Shown here piece after piece: positions 1-10,318 of a stretch of 64,000 nucleotides of DNA. Location of the stretch: the NCBI RefSeq assembly GCF_900880675.1, contig NC_044205.1, positions 30,710,550-30,774,549 of the forward strand. The letters run 5' to 3'. Origin of the DNA: Sparus aurata (Eukaryota > Chordata > Actinopteri > Spariformes > Sparidae). How positions within the stretch are numbered: position 1 is the stretch's first letter; each line of letters begins with the position of its first letter. The notes beneath the pieces were generated by a model. The model worked only from the letters and a program-made list of their open reading frames with translations, made no database searches and was not told the origin of the DNA. The position numbers and the translations under genes are program-made.

Positions 1-86
1 ACTCGGCGGTCCTTTCACAATAAAACAAAAGCACAACAAAGAAAAACACGCTATATACTATCTGTTTCTGCCCAAACAAAAGCCTC

Positions 87-365
87 TTACTTTGGATGCC
101 GCTTGTTGCGGTAGCGCAGGGTCCGTCTGACCCGAAGCTCCAACTCGTTCGGGAGCGCGGGCGCGGAATCAGCTTTAGCATCCTCCAGCTGATGGCAGGC
201 TGTCCACAGCGATATGTCGACTCGATGGAAGGGACGGTTTCGTTCCTTCTGAAGATTCTTTTCTTCCTTCTGCAGGTAGTGAGGAAACGGCTGGGTTGTA
301 CAGCATTCCTCTCGGGATCCAAAACAATTGTGATGAACGTCCGAACAAAAATGAAAGTGAAACAA
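87..365 (-). CDS. Possible small minus-strand gene or terminal exon, unidentified
   Basis: An open frame of 92 codons ends at 87. The predicted product is basic, with a charged middle (KEEKNLQKERNR) and an arginine-rich C-terminus (RVRRTLRYRNKRHPK). Its composition is mixed and not repetitive, unlike most open frames in this window. The minus-strand 5' side (roughly 480-550) holds a full CRE palindrome, so a short gene starting near 480 and reading leftwards is plausible. The methionine at 365 may not be the true start; an upstream splice is equally possible. I do not recognise the family. A shadow frame on the plus strand (96-467) is less protein-like. Confidence 0.3.
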   Translation of the reverse strand: MFHFHFCSDVHHNCFGSREECCTTQPFPHYLQKEEKNLQKERNRPFHRVDISLWTACHQLEDAKADSAPALPNELELRVRRTLRYRNKRHPK

Positions 366-541
366 AAACAGTCTCTGTCTCGTCCAGCGAGGAGGGAACT
401 GAAATTAGCTCAAGCAAAAGTGAAAAACGTTTCTCAAAGTTGTACTCTTATGGCCGCAGTTGCGTGAAACCAAGTCTCTTCACAACGGGCGCTGCCTGAG
501 TAGAAAGAATTGGAGGGCTGCGTGACCTTTTAACGTGGGAG

Positions 542-549
542 TGACGTCA
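542..549. promoter_or_regulatory. CRE palindrome TGACGTCA
   Basis: A full 8-bp cAMP-response element palindrome lies in moderately GC-rich sequence just upstream of the possible minus-strand gene. A second TGACGTC-like core is near 599. Promoter function is inferred from the motif and position only. Confidence 0.35.
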
Positions 550-848
550 TTGAGATCCTGGCGGAGCTTCCGGGCTCACAGCCAACAGGGACCCGGGTGA
601 CGTCTTGGGGGCAGGTCAATCTGGTCACGTTTTTCACACCTGGTCGGCATTTTCCCCTGTTCTTTGTTTGGTAGTTCCTCGTGTGAGGCCCTAGTAGTTA
701 GGCTTCTGGTTTCAACTACAGGCCTCTCTTGGTCTCTTTGTTTGAGACATGTGCATGAGGGCACGAGGCCCAACAGTGATCATGTACAGAACTGGCCGAG
801 CTCCTCAGTTTATGAGTTCATTAAAGATAAAATCTGTCAGATATCTGT

Positions 849-1010
849 ATTAAACCAACTGGACCTTTGTTCTGCATTAAACCAACTGGACCTTTGTTCT
901 GCATTAAACCAACTGGACCTTTGTTCTGCATTAAACCAACTGGACCTTTGTTCTGCACTAAACTAACTGGACCTTTGTTCTGCATTAAACCAACTGGACC
1001 TTTGTTCTGT
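849..1010 (+). repeat. 27-bp tandem repeat, 6 copies
   Basis: Six head-to-tail copies of a 27-bp unit beginning ATTAAACCAACTGGACC. The fifth copy has two substitutions (ACTAAACTAACTGG). Because 27 is a multiple of three, the frame stays open and translates as repeated ALNQLDLCS, which is an artefact. Confidence 0.95.
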
Positions 1011-1658
1011 GTGTTGGTGAGTTCTGTTCTCACATCATCTCAGATGTTTCCAACAAAGTTCCAGCAGAGAAATCCTCCAGTGTCCTCGAGGTGACGCTGA
1101 GTTTCATCTGCTCGTCTGTCTGTAACTTCAGGAGAGTCAGAGAGGAAGGAAGTCTGAGAACCAGACCCAACAGAACCAGAAGAACACTGCAGAACATTAG
1201 AGAGTTGAGGTGAAGCTCTGAGTGAAGTCAGCACTCAGCAGAGACTCTGGTTCTGGTTCTGGTTCTCTGTCTCCTCTCTGTAACGTTACGTTCATGAAGT
1301 AAAGTCCATTTCCCCTCCAGCTCCAGTCAGCAGTCAACAGAACAGAACAGAACCGCCCGACAGTGGAGGTCAGCTCCGGATCACTGCTGCAGTCAGGCTC
1401 ATCAACAGGAGTGAAGAGAAATCACCTTTTTAATCCCACAACTTACAAAGTCCTCTGTGTTAACGGCTCCGGATCAGAACCTGATGAGACTCCAGGTGTT
1501 GACTCCTCCTGCAGGTCTGGATCTGACCCGACTCTGCTGCACAGCTGGAGTAAGGAGAGTCCTGGTGATCCTGGTTCTGATCTGAAGCTGATCATGTCTC
1601 GCCAAGGACCACACGGCTGGTTGAGAGAGTCCTCAACCCACTACCTCCACATCTGCTG
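1011..1658. other. Unassigned sequence before minisatellite
   Basis: Contains short TCTGGT repeats (about 1243-1268) and an open frame on the plus strand (1363-1665) of mixed composition that runs into the minisatellite. A coding exon here is possible but nothing recognisable supports it. Confidence 0.4.
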
Positions 1659-1659
1659 T

Positions 1660-3003
1660 CTCTGACCTGTCTGTCTCTCTGACCTGTCTGTCTCTGACCT
1701 GTCTGTCTCTGACCTGTCTGTCTCTCTGACCTGTCTGTCTCTGACCTGTCTGTCTGACCTGTCTCTCTCTCTGACCTGTCTGTCTCTCTGACCTGTCTGT
1801 CTCTGACCTGTCTGTCTCTGGCCTGTCTGTCTCTCTGACCTGTCTGTCTCTGACCTGTCTGTCTCTGGCCTGTCTGTCTCTCTGACCTGTCTGTCTCTGA
1901 CCTGTCTGTCTCTGACCTGTCTGTCTCTCTGACCTGTCTGTCTGTCTGACCTGTCTGTCTCTCTGACCTGTCTGTCTCTGACCTGTCTGTCTCTGACCTG
2001 TCTGTCTCTGGCCTGTCTGTCTCTCTGACCTGTCTGTCTCTCTGACCTGTCTGTCTCTGACCTGTCTGTCTCTCTGACCTGTCTGTCTGTCTGACCTGTC
2101 TGTCTCTCTGACCTGTCTGTCTCTGACCTGTCTCTCTCTGACCTGTCTGTCTCTCTGACCTGTCTGTCTGTCTGACCTGTCTGTCTCTCTGACCTGTCTG
2201 ACTCTCTGACCTGTCTGTCTGTCTGACCTGTCTGTCTCTCTGACCTGTCTCTCTCTGACCTGTCTGTCTCTCTGACCTGTCTGTCTCTGACCTGTCTGTC
2301 TCTGACCTGTCTGTCTCTCTGACCTGTCTGTCTCTGACCTGTCTCTCTCTGACCTGTCTGTCTCTCTGACCTGTCTGTCTCTGACCTGTCTCTCTCTGAC
2401 CTGTCTGTCTCTCTGACCTGTCTGTCTGTCTGACCTGTCTGTCTCTCTGACCTGTCTGACTCTCTGACCTGTCTGTCTGTCTGACCTGTCTGTCTCTCTG
2501 ACCTGTCTCTCTCTGACCTGTCTGTCTCTCTGACCTGTCTGTCTGTCTGACCTGTCTGTCTCTCTGACCTGTCTCTCTCTGACCTGTCTGTCTCTCTGAC
2601 CTGTCTGTCTGTCTGACCTGTCTGTCTCTGACCTGTCTGTCTCTGACCTGTCTGTCTCTCTGACCTGTCTGTCTCTGACCTGTCTGTCTCTCTGACCTGT
2701 CTGTCTCTGACCTGTCTGTCTCTCTGACCTGTCTGACCTGTCTGTCTCTGACCTGTCTGTCTCTCTGACCTGTCTGACCTGTCTGACCTGTCTGTCTCTG
2801 ACCTGTCTGACCTGTCTGACCTGTCTGTCTGTCTGACCTGTCTGTCTCTGACCTGTCTGTCTCTGACCTGTCTGTCTCTGACCTGTCTGTCTCTGACCTG
2901 TCTGTCTCTCTGACCTGTCTGTCTCTCTGACCTGTCTGTCTCTCTGACCTGTCTGTCTCTCTGACCTGTCTGTCTCTGACCTGTCTGTCTCTCTGACCTG
3001 TCT
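1660..3003 (+). repeat. Pyrimidine-rich minisatellite, CTGACCTGTCTGTCTCT type
   Basis: About 1.34 kb of interlaced 10-, 14-, 16- and 20-bp variants of CTGACCTGTCTGTCTCT. All variants lack in-frame stops on the minus strand, producing artefactual frames of up to 556 codons (RQTGQRDRQVRETDRS-like). The array ends about 12 bp before a candidate 3' splice site at 3016. Confidence 0.95.
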
Positions 3004-3016
3004 GTGTTTCAAGCAG

Positions 3017-3177
3017 AGTCCAGTTTGCAGGCCGCCCTCCATCAGTCTGTCTTCTTGTCGGCCATGTCTGCACAGCCTGGTCGCGACCTGACGCTCTGCT
3101 GGGAGCAACACCGCAAACTGCTGCCCGGCGTGGCCCAAGTCCACGCAGACGCCGTCCAGCACTGGAATGTCCAGCAG
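3017..3177 (+). CDS. Orphan coding exon of an unidentified gene
   Basis: A 161-bp stretch of non-repetitive sequence between two pyrimidine repeats. It is bounded by an acceptor (TTTCAAGCAG, ending 3016) and a donor (CAG|GTCAGT, at 3178). In the open frame it reads SLQAALHQSVFLSAMSAQPG, then a Trp- and His-containing segment ending in HWNVQQ, typical of a folded protein. The exon starts after the first base of a codon. I cannot name the family. It may belong to a plus-strand gene whose 3' end is near 7560; the 100-N gap at 6401 could hide another exon. Acceptors at 3018 and 3030 are alternatives. Confidence 0.5.
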
Positions 3178-3186
3178 GTCAGTAGG

Positions 3187-3224
3187 TCTCTGACCTGTCT
3201 CTCTCTCTCTGACCTGTCTCTCTC

Positions 3225-3279
<55 letters not shown>
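3187..3279 (+). repeat. (TC)n microsatellite
   Basis: A nearly pure CT tract with two CTGACCTGTC interruptions near its start. It lies directly downstream of the donor of the 3017-3177 exon. Confidence 0.95.
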
Positions 3280-3280
<1 letters not shown>

Positions 3281-3283
3281 CAT

Positions 3284-3740
3284 TTCAATTTCAATTTCAA
3301 CAAGCTTTATTAGCATGACTGTGGTTCACAATATTGCCAAAGCGTACAGGATTACAGAACAAAAATGTTAACAATAATAATGATAATAATATTAATAATA
3401 ATAACAACAACAATAGTAAACAGAATATCAGTGTGCAGGTAAGAACCCAGTCAGGATCAGCTGGTTCATGTGGAGGAAATCATGTCAGGTGTTGTTGTGC
3501 AGCTCGTCTCTTCTCCTGTGGCAGCATTCACAGATCTCGCTGCATCTACAGCAGTGCCAGTTTTTTCTCCCAGTAAATGTTGTAGTTTTTCTTGGTCTGA
3601 TAGTTTGGGGAAAGTCTGGGGTTGTACCTGTGATTTTAATGTATATCTGGGTTCTGATGTCTGTGTATGTGTCACAGTGCAGCAGGAAGTGCTGCTCTGT
3701 CTCCACCTGTCTGTGTGGACAGAACCGACACAGCCGGTCC
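3284..3740 (-). mobile_element. 3' end of a non-LTR retrotransposon (LINE), with C-terminal zinc knuckle
   Basis: On the minus strand the frame running down to 3485 carries a CX2C-X9-HX4C zinc knuckle (CRFC...HFLLHC), then DTYTDIRTQIYIKI and a stop. This pattern is common at the end of fish LINE ORF2 proteins. Below it lie an AT-rich 3' UTR with (TAA)n, an AATAAA and a tail of repeated TTGAAA at 3284-3302, as expected for a LINE 3' end. The upstream part of the ORF has been replaced by a 51-bp tandem array. The clade is not certain. Confidence 0.7.
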
Positions 3741-4424
3741 TCTCTGGACAGCCGGGTCTGTCCGTGTGGACAGAACCGACACAGCCGGTCCTCTCTGGAC
3801 AGCCGGGTCTGTCTGTGTGGACAGAACCGACACAGCCGGTCCTCTCTGGACAGCCGGGTCTGTCTGCATGGACAGAACCGACACAGCCGGTCCTCTCTGT
3901 CTCCATCTGTCTGTGTGGACAGAACCGACACAGCCGGTCCTCTCTGGACAGCCGGGTCTGTCTGTGTGGACAGAACCGACACAGCCGGTCCTCTCTGGAC
4001 AGCCGGGTCTGTCTGTGTGGACAGAACCGACACAGCCGGTCCTCTCTGGACAGCCGGGTCTGTCTGCGTGGACAGAACCGACACAGCCGGTCCTCTCTGT
4101 CTCCACCTGTCTGTGTGGACAGAACCGACACAGCCGGTCCTCTCTGGACAGCCGGGTCTGTCTGTGTGGACAGAACCGACACAGCCAGTCCTCTCTGGAC
4201 AGCCGGGTCTGTCTGTGTGGACAGAACCGACACAGCCGGTCCTCTCTGGACAGCCGGGTCTGTCTGTGTGGACAGAACCGACACAGCCGGTCCTCTCTGG
4301 ACAGCCGGGTCTGTCTGTGTGGACAGAACCGACACAGACGGTCCTCTCTGGACAGCCGGGTCTGTCCGTGTGGACAGAACCGACACAGCCGGTCCTCTCT
4401 GGACAGCCGGGTCTGTCTGTGTGG
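3699..4424 (+). repeat. 51-bp minisatellite derived from a LINE zinc-knuckle codon block
   Basis: About 14 copies of GACAGAACCGACACAGCCGG plus spacer. Most have a 51-bp period; a few carry a variant spacer (TCTCCACCTGTCTG). Read on the minus strand each unit encodes CRFCPHRQTRLSREDRL, matching the start of the adjacent LINE knuckle. As 51 is 17 codons, all strands and frames stay open, giving artefactual frames of up to 335 codons. Confidence 0.95.
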
Positions 4425-4600
4425 CCCTATGCATGATGCTGTTTGGGGGCCCTATTTTGTCAAACTACGATGGATAGATTCCTAACCCTTTTGGGTGATC
4501 CATAAAGATGCAACAATCTATTACATTTTAAGAAGAAAACAGGCTAGAGTCGTGAAAACCTCTCTCAAATTAAAATCAAACATCTTAAGCTGACCCACAC
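4424..4600 (+). mobile_element. Dispersed repeat fragment, second copy at 62512
   Basis: Starts GGCCCTATGCATGATGCTGT and matches 62512-62690 over about 175 bp with scattered substitutions. The 62 kb copy begins a little further out with CAGGGCCGC, a hAT-like terminus, so this is probably the inner part of a hAT end. Confidence 0.6.
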
Positions 4601-5940
4601 TAGTAAGTTGAACTGATGATAATACAAGGTAAACAATAGGGATCCTCTATAGGTCAATAAATGAAACTGATGGAGTGTTCCTCAATTTTATTTTATTTTA
4701 AGGTGACATTAAACATATAACATACATACACCCAAAACTAAAGTTAAAGTTGTAGAGAAAATAAGATAGGCTATTACTTAGAAAAGAAAATCACAATGAG
4801 CCAGCATCCATATCAATATGCAAACAATAAGAACAAAAAAACTAACAAGAATAATATAGTTGAGGTAGTAAGGAACCTTTCAAATGTAACATGAGCCCTT
4901 CAGGACCAACACAATAAACCAGCATACAATAAAAATGCAACAATGAAAACAAACCAACAATAAAAACAATACTTTAAAGGAACAATACAGAACTATATAA
5001 CACGATCACACCACTTTGTGATGATTATCAGTATCATCTGAGTCTTGTGTTTTAAGCAGATCTACCCTAAGCCCCACCTCAACATTTCTGCTTCCTTGCC
5101 AGCAGAGAGCTGCTTGCCAATCTCTGGTGCTGAAGGCGGCAGTGCTGCTTCCTGTTCTGCGGCTCCAAAATACTTCAGAATTGCTCCTGCAAAGATGAAA
5201 CTCCTCAGGTTACCAAGCAAAACAGATCCTAAGCAAATATTCATACTATATAATTGAGTTATGTTACACTAATGGAGAAATTCATAATCTGTTTTTATTT
5301 TAAACCTTGCAATATACAGCACAGTGTCCCTTTAAAGCATGCACCCAATTTCAAAGTCACTTTTAAGCAGTTTCAAAGAGTTATCAAACAAAGATAAATG
5401 ACTGATGAGCTTTATGTGATATTGAAGGAATATCTTAGTTTATATTTCACAGAGTATTACAAAGTGAACTACTTCCTTAACTGATGATTTGGTCTTAACA
5501 TATATTCTGTGGGCAGAACTAAAGGTCCTATATAGTATAGTTCACTTTAAATTGACTTTAATTTGTGTTATTATGATTCTTTTGAATAAAACAAAGTAAT
5601 ACATCAAAAACATAACTAAACTGTAGGAATGTAGGCAAATGTGTTCAAATTATATTGTCACAATAAATGTGGAAAAGTAAGACACAACTAGCTCAGTAGA
5701 GTTAACAATAATCCACTCAGAGCAATAATTTACTGCCACAACAGTCCATAATAATCCACAGTAGGCCTCATATGCATTAGGGTTGTTTAGCACACTTCAC
5801 ATTAGAGACCTACAAACTGAGGAAACACTAAAATTGATAAATTAATCATAAAAACAATCCTAAAGTAATGTTATGTGACAAATATTGAAGAGCAGAGGAG
5901 GTCTATGACGGACCAGCAGCTCCACTGGATGAGGATCCAG
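4601..5940. other. AT-rich intergenic stretch, possible hAT remnant
   Basis: Mostly AT-rich unique sequence. At 5062-5215 the minus strand reads GAILKYFGAAEQEAALPPSA after a possible acceptor. Together with basic codons near 6180-6260 (KKKKLDEEKRSLDKDK, minus) this resembles the N-terminal region of hAT/TTF-type transposases in fish. That is an inference from composition and order; no intact gene is present. Confidence 0.3.
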
Positions 5941-5958
5941 CAGACATGACAGATATCT

Positions 5959-5962
5959 GCCG

Positions 5963-6013
<51 letters not shown>
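5959..6013 (+). repeat. (CA)n microsatellite
   Basis: A pure CA dinucleotide run of about 27 units. Confidence 0.98.
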
Positions 6014-6400
6014 CCTCCCTCACAACTATAATGCCAACGAACTGGACCTGCTGTGATTCACCAAAACGGGTGTCACTTCAGTCAGTCAGTGTTATGGCAT
6101 TCACATGTGAGATACATTTTATTTTAGCCCTCTCCTAAAGCAAACACTTAAGCTAGCTAAAAAATTCAGCATTTAAGCTAGCCTCCAACCCACATAATGA
6201 AAAAAAACCTTATCTTTATCCAGCGAGCGTTTTTCTTCATCTAGTTTCTTCTTTTTTCTGCACCAGATGAATACGCTAGTTTGGTCGCGAAGACGTGAAT
6301 GACCTGAATTTACGGCTCGGCGCAATTCCCCGCCCCCTCCTAGTTTAGTAGTACTGGTCGTCATAGCAACGCGGCGTGGTAGACACCAGATCTGACCCAA

Positions 6401-6500
6401 NNNNNNNNNNNNNNNNNNNNNNNNNNNNNNNNNNNNNNNNNNNNNNNNNNNNNNNNNNNNNNNNNNNNNNNNNNNNNNNNNNNNNNNNNNNNNNNNNNNN
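6401..6500. other. Assembly gap, 100 N
   Basis: Exactly 100 N, the usual placeholder for a gap of unknown size. Reading frames through it are meaningless. Confidence 0.99.
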
Positions 6501-6610
6501 AGGACAGGAGCCACTTACACAAAGAGGACACAAGCCAATCCCACACTCAGGATAGGACTCAATCCCAGGCAGAGGACAGGAGCCAATCACACACAGAGGA
6601 TACCAACAGA
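6501..6610 (+). repeat. Imperfect short tandem repeat beside the gap
   Basis: Three to four imperfect copies of a roughly 30-bp motif with core AGAGGACAGGAGCCAATC. The gap may be a collapsed longer array. Confidence 0.6.
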
Positions 6611-6639
6611 CAAATCGTGACCGAAACAATCCAGAGACC

Positions 6640-7575
6640 TGATTGACGACCTGTGAACTCCCATCTTTCATCCAATCACCACTCAGATCCTCAGGTGTGG
6701 GTCATGTGACTTCATGATGCACCTGAGCTCCATTTCAGGCTCCTATGGGTCTTCAGGTTACTGAATCAAAACCAGCCCCAGTGTGCAAAGGATTCTGGGA
6801 TGTCGAGTGGTAAAAGACACACGTTCTGTGATGACAGGTGGTCTGGAGACAACATGGCTGCTGACAGCTGATTGGCTCCTTAAAAAAAACTCACGTAAAA
6901 AGTTTAAAGTTGAGATCAGTTTTCTACATTTTCTGTAATATCTTCAGACATTTTAATGTGACAGTTAAAAAGATTGTTAAGAGTTAAAGGTCTCATTTGT
7001 TGGTATAGCATCATTTAAAAATTATGAGATTCATATTAAATCACAATTAACATATTTTATAATAACAAAACCATCTGATCAGTTTCAGCTGTTTTTAATT
7101 ATTGTAAGGGCTCGTTAATAAACATCACGCAGGACTGAAACAGGAAACACTTGATGACATCACACTGTTGCTCCGCCTCCACTGTAATTATGTGATTTCC
7201 ACCTGAACAACTCTCAGGATTTTACTCTTTGTCCCACCTCCTCTGCTATGATTGGTCAGTTTGTGAAGAGTGGCTGACATAAGCTTTAAAGTAATTTTGA
7301 AAAATAGTTTATATTTATAATTTTATTCTCTCTAGTGTTCTTAAGAGTCTCTACTGTGTCTATAGATTTCTATTATAAAGTTTATATATGAGTATATATA
7401 TTTGTATTCCTGTGTGTCATTCCTGCTGAGTTCGCTCTGACTCCTCCTCCCTGCTGATGTCACTGTGATGTCACAGCTCCCTCAGGTCCAGCTTGTTTTA
7501 ATGTTTGCAACAATCCGCTGATGTTTTATTTCTGTCAGTGTTTGATGAGATCAATAAAGTTTCTAATCTGACGTC
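6640..7575 (+). other. Possible 3' UTR of a plus-strand gene
   Basis: Non-repetitive sequence ending with ATCAATAAAGTTTCTAATCT and followed by a GT-rich stretch, as expected for a cleavage and polyadenylation site. No coding exon is visible immediately upstream, perhaps because of the gap. Linking it to the exon at 3017 is inference. Confidence 0.35.
7553..7558 (+). terminator. AATAAA poly(A) signal
   Basis: A canonical hexamer followed by a T/GT-rich region within 30 bp. Confidence 0.4.
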
Positions 7576-7654
7576 TCTGTTCTGTGGTCTATAAATCCAG
7601 TTAGAAATCTGTTTCTCTCTTCTGATTGTTTCACAAACAGGAACTGTATGTTGG

Positions 7655-7765
7655 TTGTTAGCCTGTTAGCATCTGTCAGATTATCATTAGCATATTAGCA
7701 TCTTTGAGATTAATGTTAACATGTTAGCATCTATGAGAAAAGCATTAGCATGTTAGCGTCAGATT
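7655..7765 (+). repeat. Degenerate GTTAGCATCT tandem repeat
   Basis: Three to four copies of a roughly 36-bp unit built on TTAGCATRTTAGCATCT. Confidence 0.7.
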
Positions 7766-7832
7766 GGCAACAATGATTTGAGTTGATAAAATCTAGCAAA
7801 AGGAAAAATATGAATTGAGAGGAGCAGGAGGT

Positions 7833-7836
<4 letters not shown>

Positions 7837-7889
<53 letters not shown>
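7837..7889 (+). repeat. (CA)n microsatellite
   Basis: A CA run preceded by GCGCGC. Confidence 0.98.
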
Positions 7890-8289
7890 CAGTTTGGATG
7901 TCAACGCCAGTTTGTATTCATTTTTGTCCTTTTATGACTCAACATTTTCCCACCAGTCTTGCTCTGATTTACCCAGAATTCACAGCAGGTGAGTGTGAGT
8001 GAGGACAGATCATTTTTTGACAAATGTTTTTATAATACAAACACACAAAACAGAACAAGGCACTTCCAAACATGCAGATATTAGTGGAATATGTTACTGG
8101 TTTGGTAACTGACTGTTTCTCATTGTGGCTTATAAGGAAAAGAAAAGAATAACAATAAGGAGTGACAATCATGTACCTGCACAGGTGACACAGATTGTAC
8201 CCCACAGACAGATGCTCCCGTATTTCATAATGTGGTCATTGATTTTCATGAAACAAATAAAGTAAAAAAGAAAAGAAATGTAATAAACT

Positions 8290-8782
8290 AAAATAAAAAC
8301 AGTAGACTACAAAGCTGTAATATAATCGTCCCCACATCTTTACATAAGTGTAATATTTCCCTTTGATAACATACATAAGTCTCTCTTGAGCAAGGCACTG
8401 CAGCAGCCCCTCAACCCAGACTCGTCTGCTCGGTCTGTGAGCAGACTTCCCAATGCAATTTTATGTTTAGCTTCAAGAAGACAAAATATGACCATCATCT
8501 ATCGCTGGGAAACATACAAACATACAAAGTTTGGGACATAGTGGAAGTTGTTCCTTAATAAAGACGGATACAACTGCAATAATCTCTTTCCAGAGTAGTT
8601 GAATGTGGGTTCATTCCCAGAGGCAGTGAGAGGAGCTGTGTAACCCACACATGACACTAGTCTCTGGTGTGTTAGGGTAAATGTGCTGCAGTAGTTCCGG
8701 AGTGAGGTTTGTTCTCATCAACCATTTGTACTGGAGGAGTTTGAACCTTGTATTTATTGTTTGGCCTTGGAAGCATACACAA
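8290..8782 (-). mobile_element. L1-like LINE, C-terminal fragment of ORF2
   Basis: The minus-strand frame ending at 8611 reads FKLLQYKWLMRTNLTPELL, then PETSVMCG and HCLWE. This is the C-terminal Cys/His segment of fish L1-type ORF2 proteins. Related sequence continues to about 8290 in other frames (IIAVVSVFIKEQLP, then LCPKLCM), so the copy is frameshifted. It is probably the downstream half of the L1 piece at 10320-10850. Confidence 0.65.
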
Positions 8783-10318
8783 GGTATTCGCTCACCTGCC
8801 TTGACTCGCATATGAACTTAAGTGACATCCCATTTGTCACACAGCGGTGAGGTATTGTCTCGTTCTGGGTTTTGTCTCGTGAACTTCCTGTTCTATTTTG
8901 AAATTCTAACTCTCCTCTCGTTCCAGGTCACTTGCCGTTCCTTATGTGTCACCGGTCTGACGTCTCCCCTGATACCTGATTGTTTCCACCTGTTCCCCAT
9001 CACCCTCATGTGTCTTATAGTCCACGTCTCCCTTTGTCTTGTGCCAGAGTGTCTCGTTCCGTCGTGCACCCCGGCCTTTTGCCACAGTCTTCATCTTGTC
9101 TAATCATCTTAATCATTGTAGGTAATTCTGTTTTCTTTTGCCTCTTGGAAAGTAATTTTTTGTAAATAATTTTTAAAGCGCAGCTCAGTCTCGCAGTTTA
9201 TGTTTATAGCCTTTTCTTTCCTCTGTTGGAGTGATTTTTGTTTGTTAAATTTTCCCAGCTTAGTCTGATAGTGTAGTTTTGTTCGAGAGCTTTTTGTCTT
9301 CCTCTGTTGGAGTGATTTTTATTTATTTATTTTTTTGTACCTTTTATAGCCAAGCTTTTGCAGTGTAGTCAGTTTGCAGTCTTTTGTTTTCCTCCTGTGG
9401 AGTGATTTTTTTTGTTTTTTTTGTTTCCCTTTCTTTCTAGTTGTGTCCCTCTGTTAGAGTGGTTTTCTTTTTAGGAGTTTTCTTTTCTTTTCCCTTGCCT
9501 TGTTCTAAGATAAGTCAGGTATTTTTTTCTCAGCCTGTTTTGACACTCTGTCTAAGAGCATTTGAAATTTCAGAATAAAAGCCTGTTGATTTCGAATTTA
9601 CTCTGCATCTGAGTCCTCCTTCTAGTCCAGGCCTGACACCATTCTTAATCCAGAGGGTTTAATATGACATCGGTCCCTTTGCAGCTATAACAGCTTCAAC
9701 TCTTCTGAAGGCTTTCCACAAGGTTCAGGAGTGTTTATGGGAATTTTTGACCTTTCTTCCAGAAGCACATTAGTGAGGTCACACACTGATGCTGGACAGG
9801 AAGGCCTGGCTCTCAGTCTGCGCTCTAATTCATCCCAAAGGTGTTCTATCAGGTTGAGGTCAGGACTCTGTGCAGGCCAGTCAAGTTCATCCACACCAAA
9901 CTCTCTCATCATGTCTCTATGGAGCTGCTTTGTGCACTGGTGCACAGTCATGTTGAACAGGAAGGAGCCGTCCCCAAACTGTTCCCACAGAGTTGGGAGC
10001 ATGGAATCGTCCAACATCTCTTGGTATGCTGAAGCATTCAGAGTTCCTTTCACTGGAACTCAGGGTCCAAGTCCAACTCCTGAAAACAACCCCACACCAT
10101 AATCCCTCTCCACCAAACTTTACACTTGGTACAATGCAGTCAGACAAGTACCGTTCTCCTGGCAACCTCCAAACCCAGACTCGTCCATCAGATTGTCAGA
10201 TGGAGAAATGCGATTCATCACTCCAGAGAACACGTCTCCACTGCTCTAGAGTCCAGTGTCAGCGTGCTTTACTCCACTGGAGTCTGACTCTTTGCATTGC
10301 TTTTGGTAATATAGTGTA
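8783..10318 (-). mobile_element. Tc1-like DNA transposon, broken, interrupted by a solo LTR
   Basis: Tc1/mariner transposase sequence on the minus strand: FGVDELDWPAQSPDLNLIEH, then WDELERRLRARPS and LLEERSKIPINT (9685-10053). This includes the DPN-type catalytic region. A second frame (9917-10165) carries HDCAPVHKAAP, showing a frameshift. The right end reads CTTTTGGTAATATAGTGTA at about 10300-10318 and is followed by TA. The 5' part of the transposase is missing. At 8835 the element is cut by an LTR, and Tc1 sequence resumes at 9639. It is inactive. Confidence 0.85.
8835..9638 (+). mobile_element. Solo LTR with 5-bp target duplication
   Basis: An 804-bp block beginning TGTCACACAG and ending GGCCTGACA (TG...CA ends with TGTCA/TGACA inverted termini). 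It is flanked on both sides by CCATT (8830-8834 and 9639-9643), a perfect 5-bp target duplication. An AATAAA at 9574-9579 lies near the 3' end, as in the R region of an LTR. No internal retrotransposon genes are nearby, so it is a recombined solo LTR, orientation plus. The flanking target is the Tc1 element. Confidence 0.85.

Noticed and set aside
1592..3303. Minus-strand open frames of 493 and 556 codons
   Set aside because: Pure translation of the CTGACCTGTCTG minisatellite (RQTGQRDRQV repeats); no stop words occur in the repeat.
3466..4485. Six overlapping frames of 144-335 codons on both strands
   Set aside because: The 51-bp unit is 17 codons, so all frames stay open. Only the short minus-strand end at 3485-3740 is LINE protein.
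6173..6671. Minus-strand frames crossing 6401-6500
   Set aside because: They run through the N gap and cannot be interpreted.
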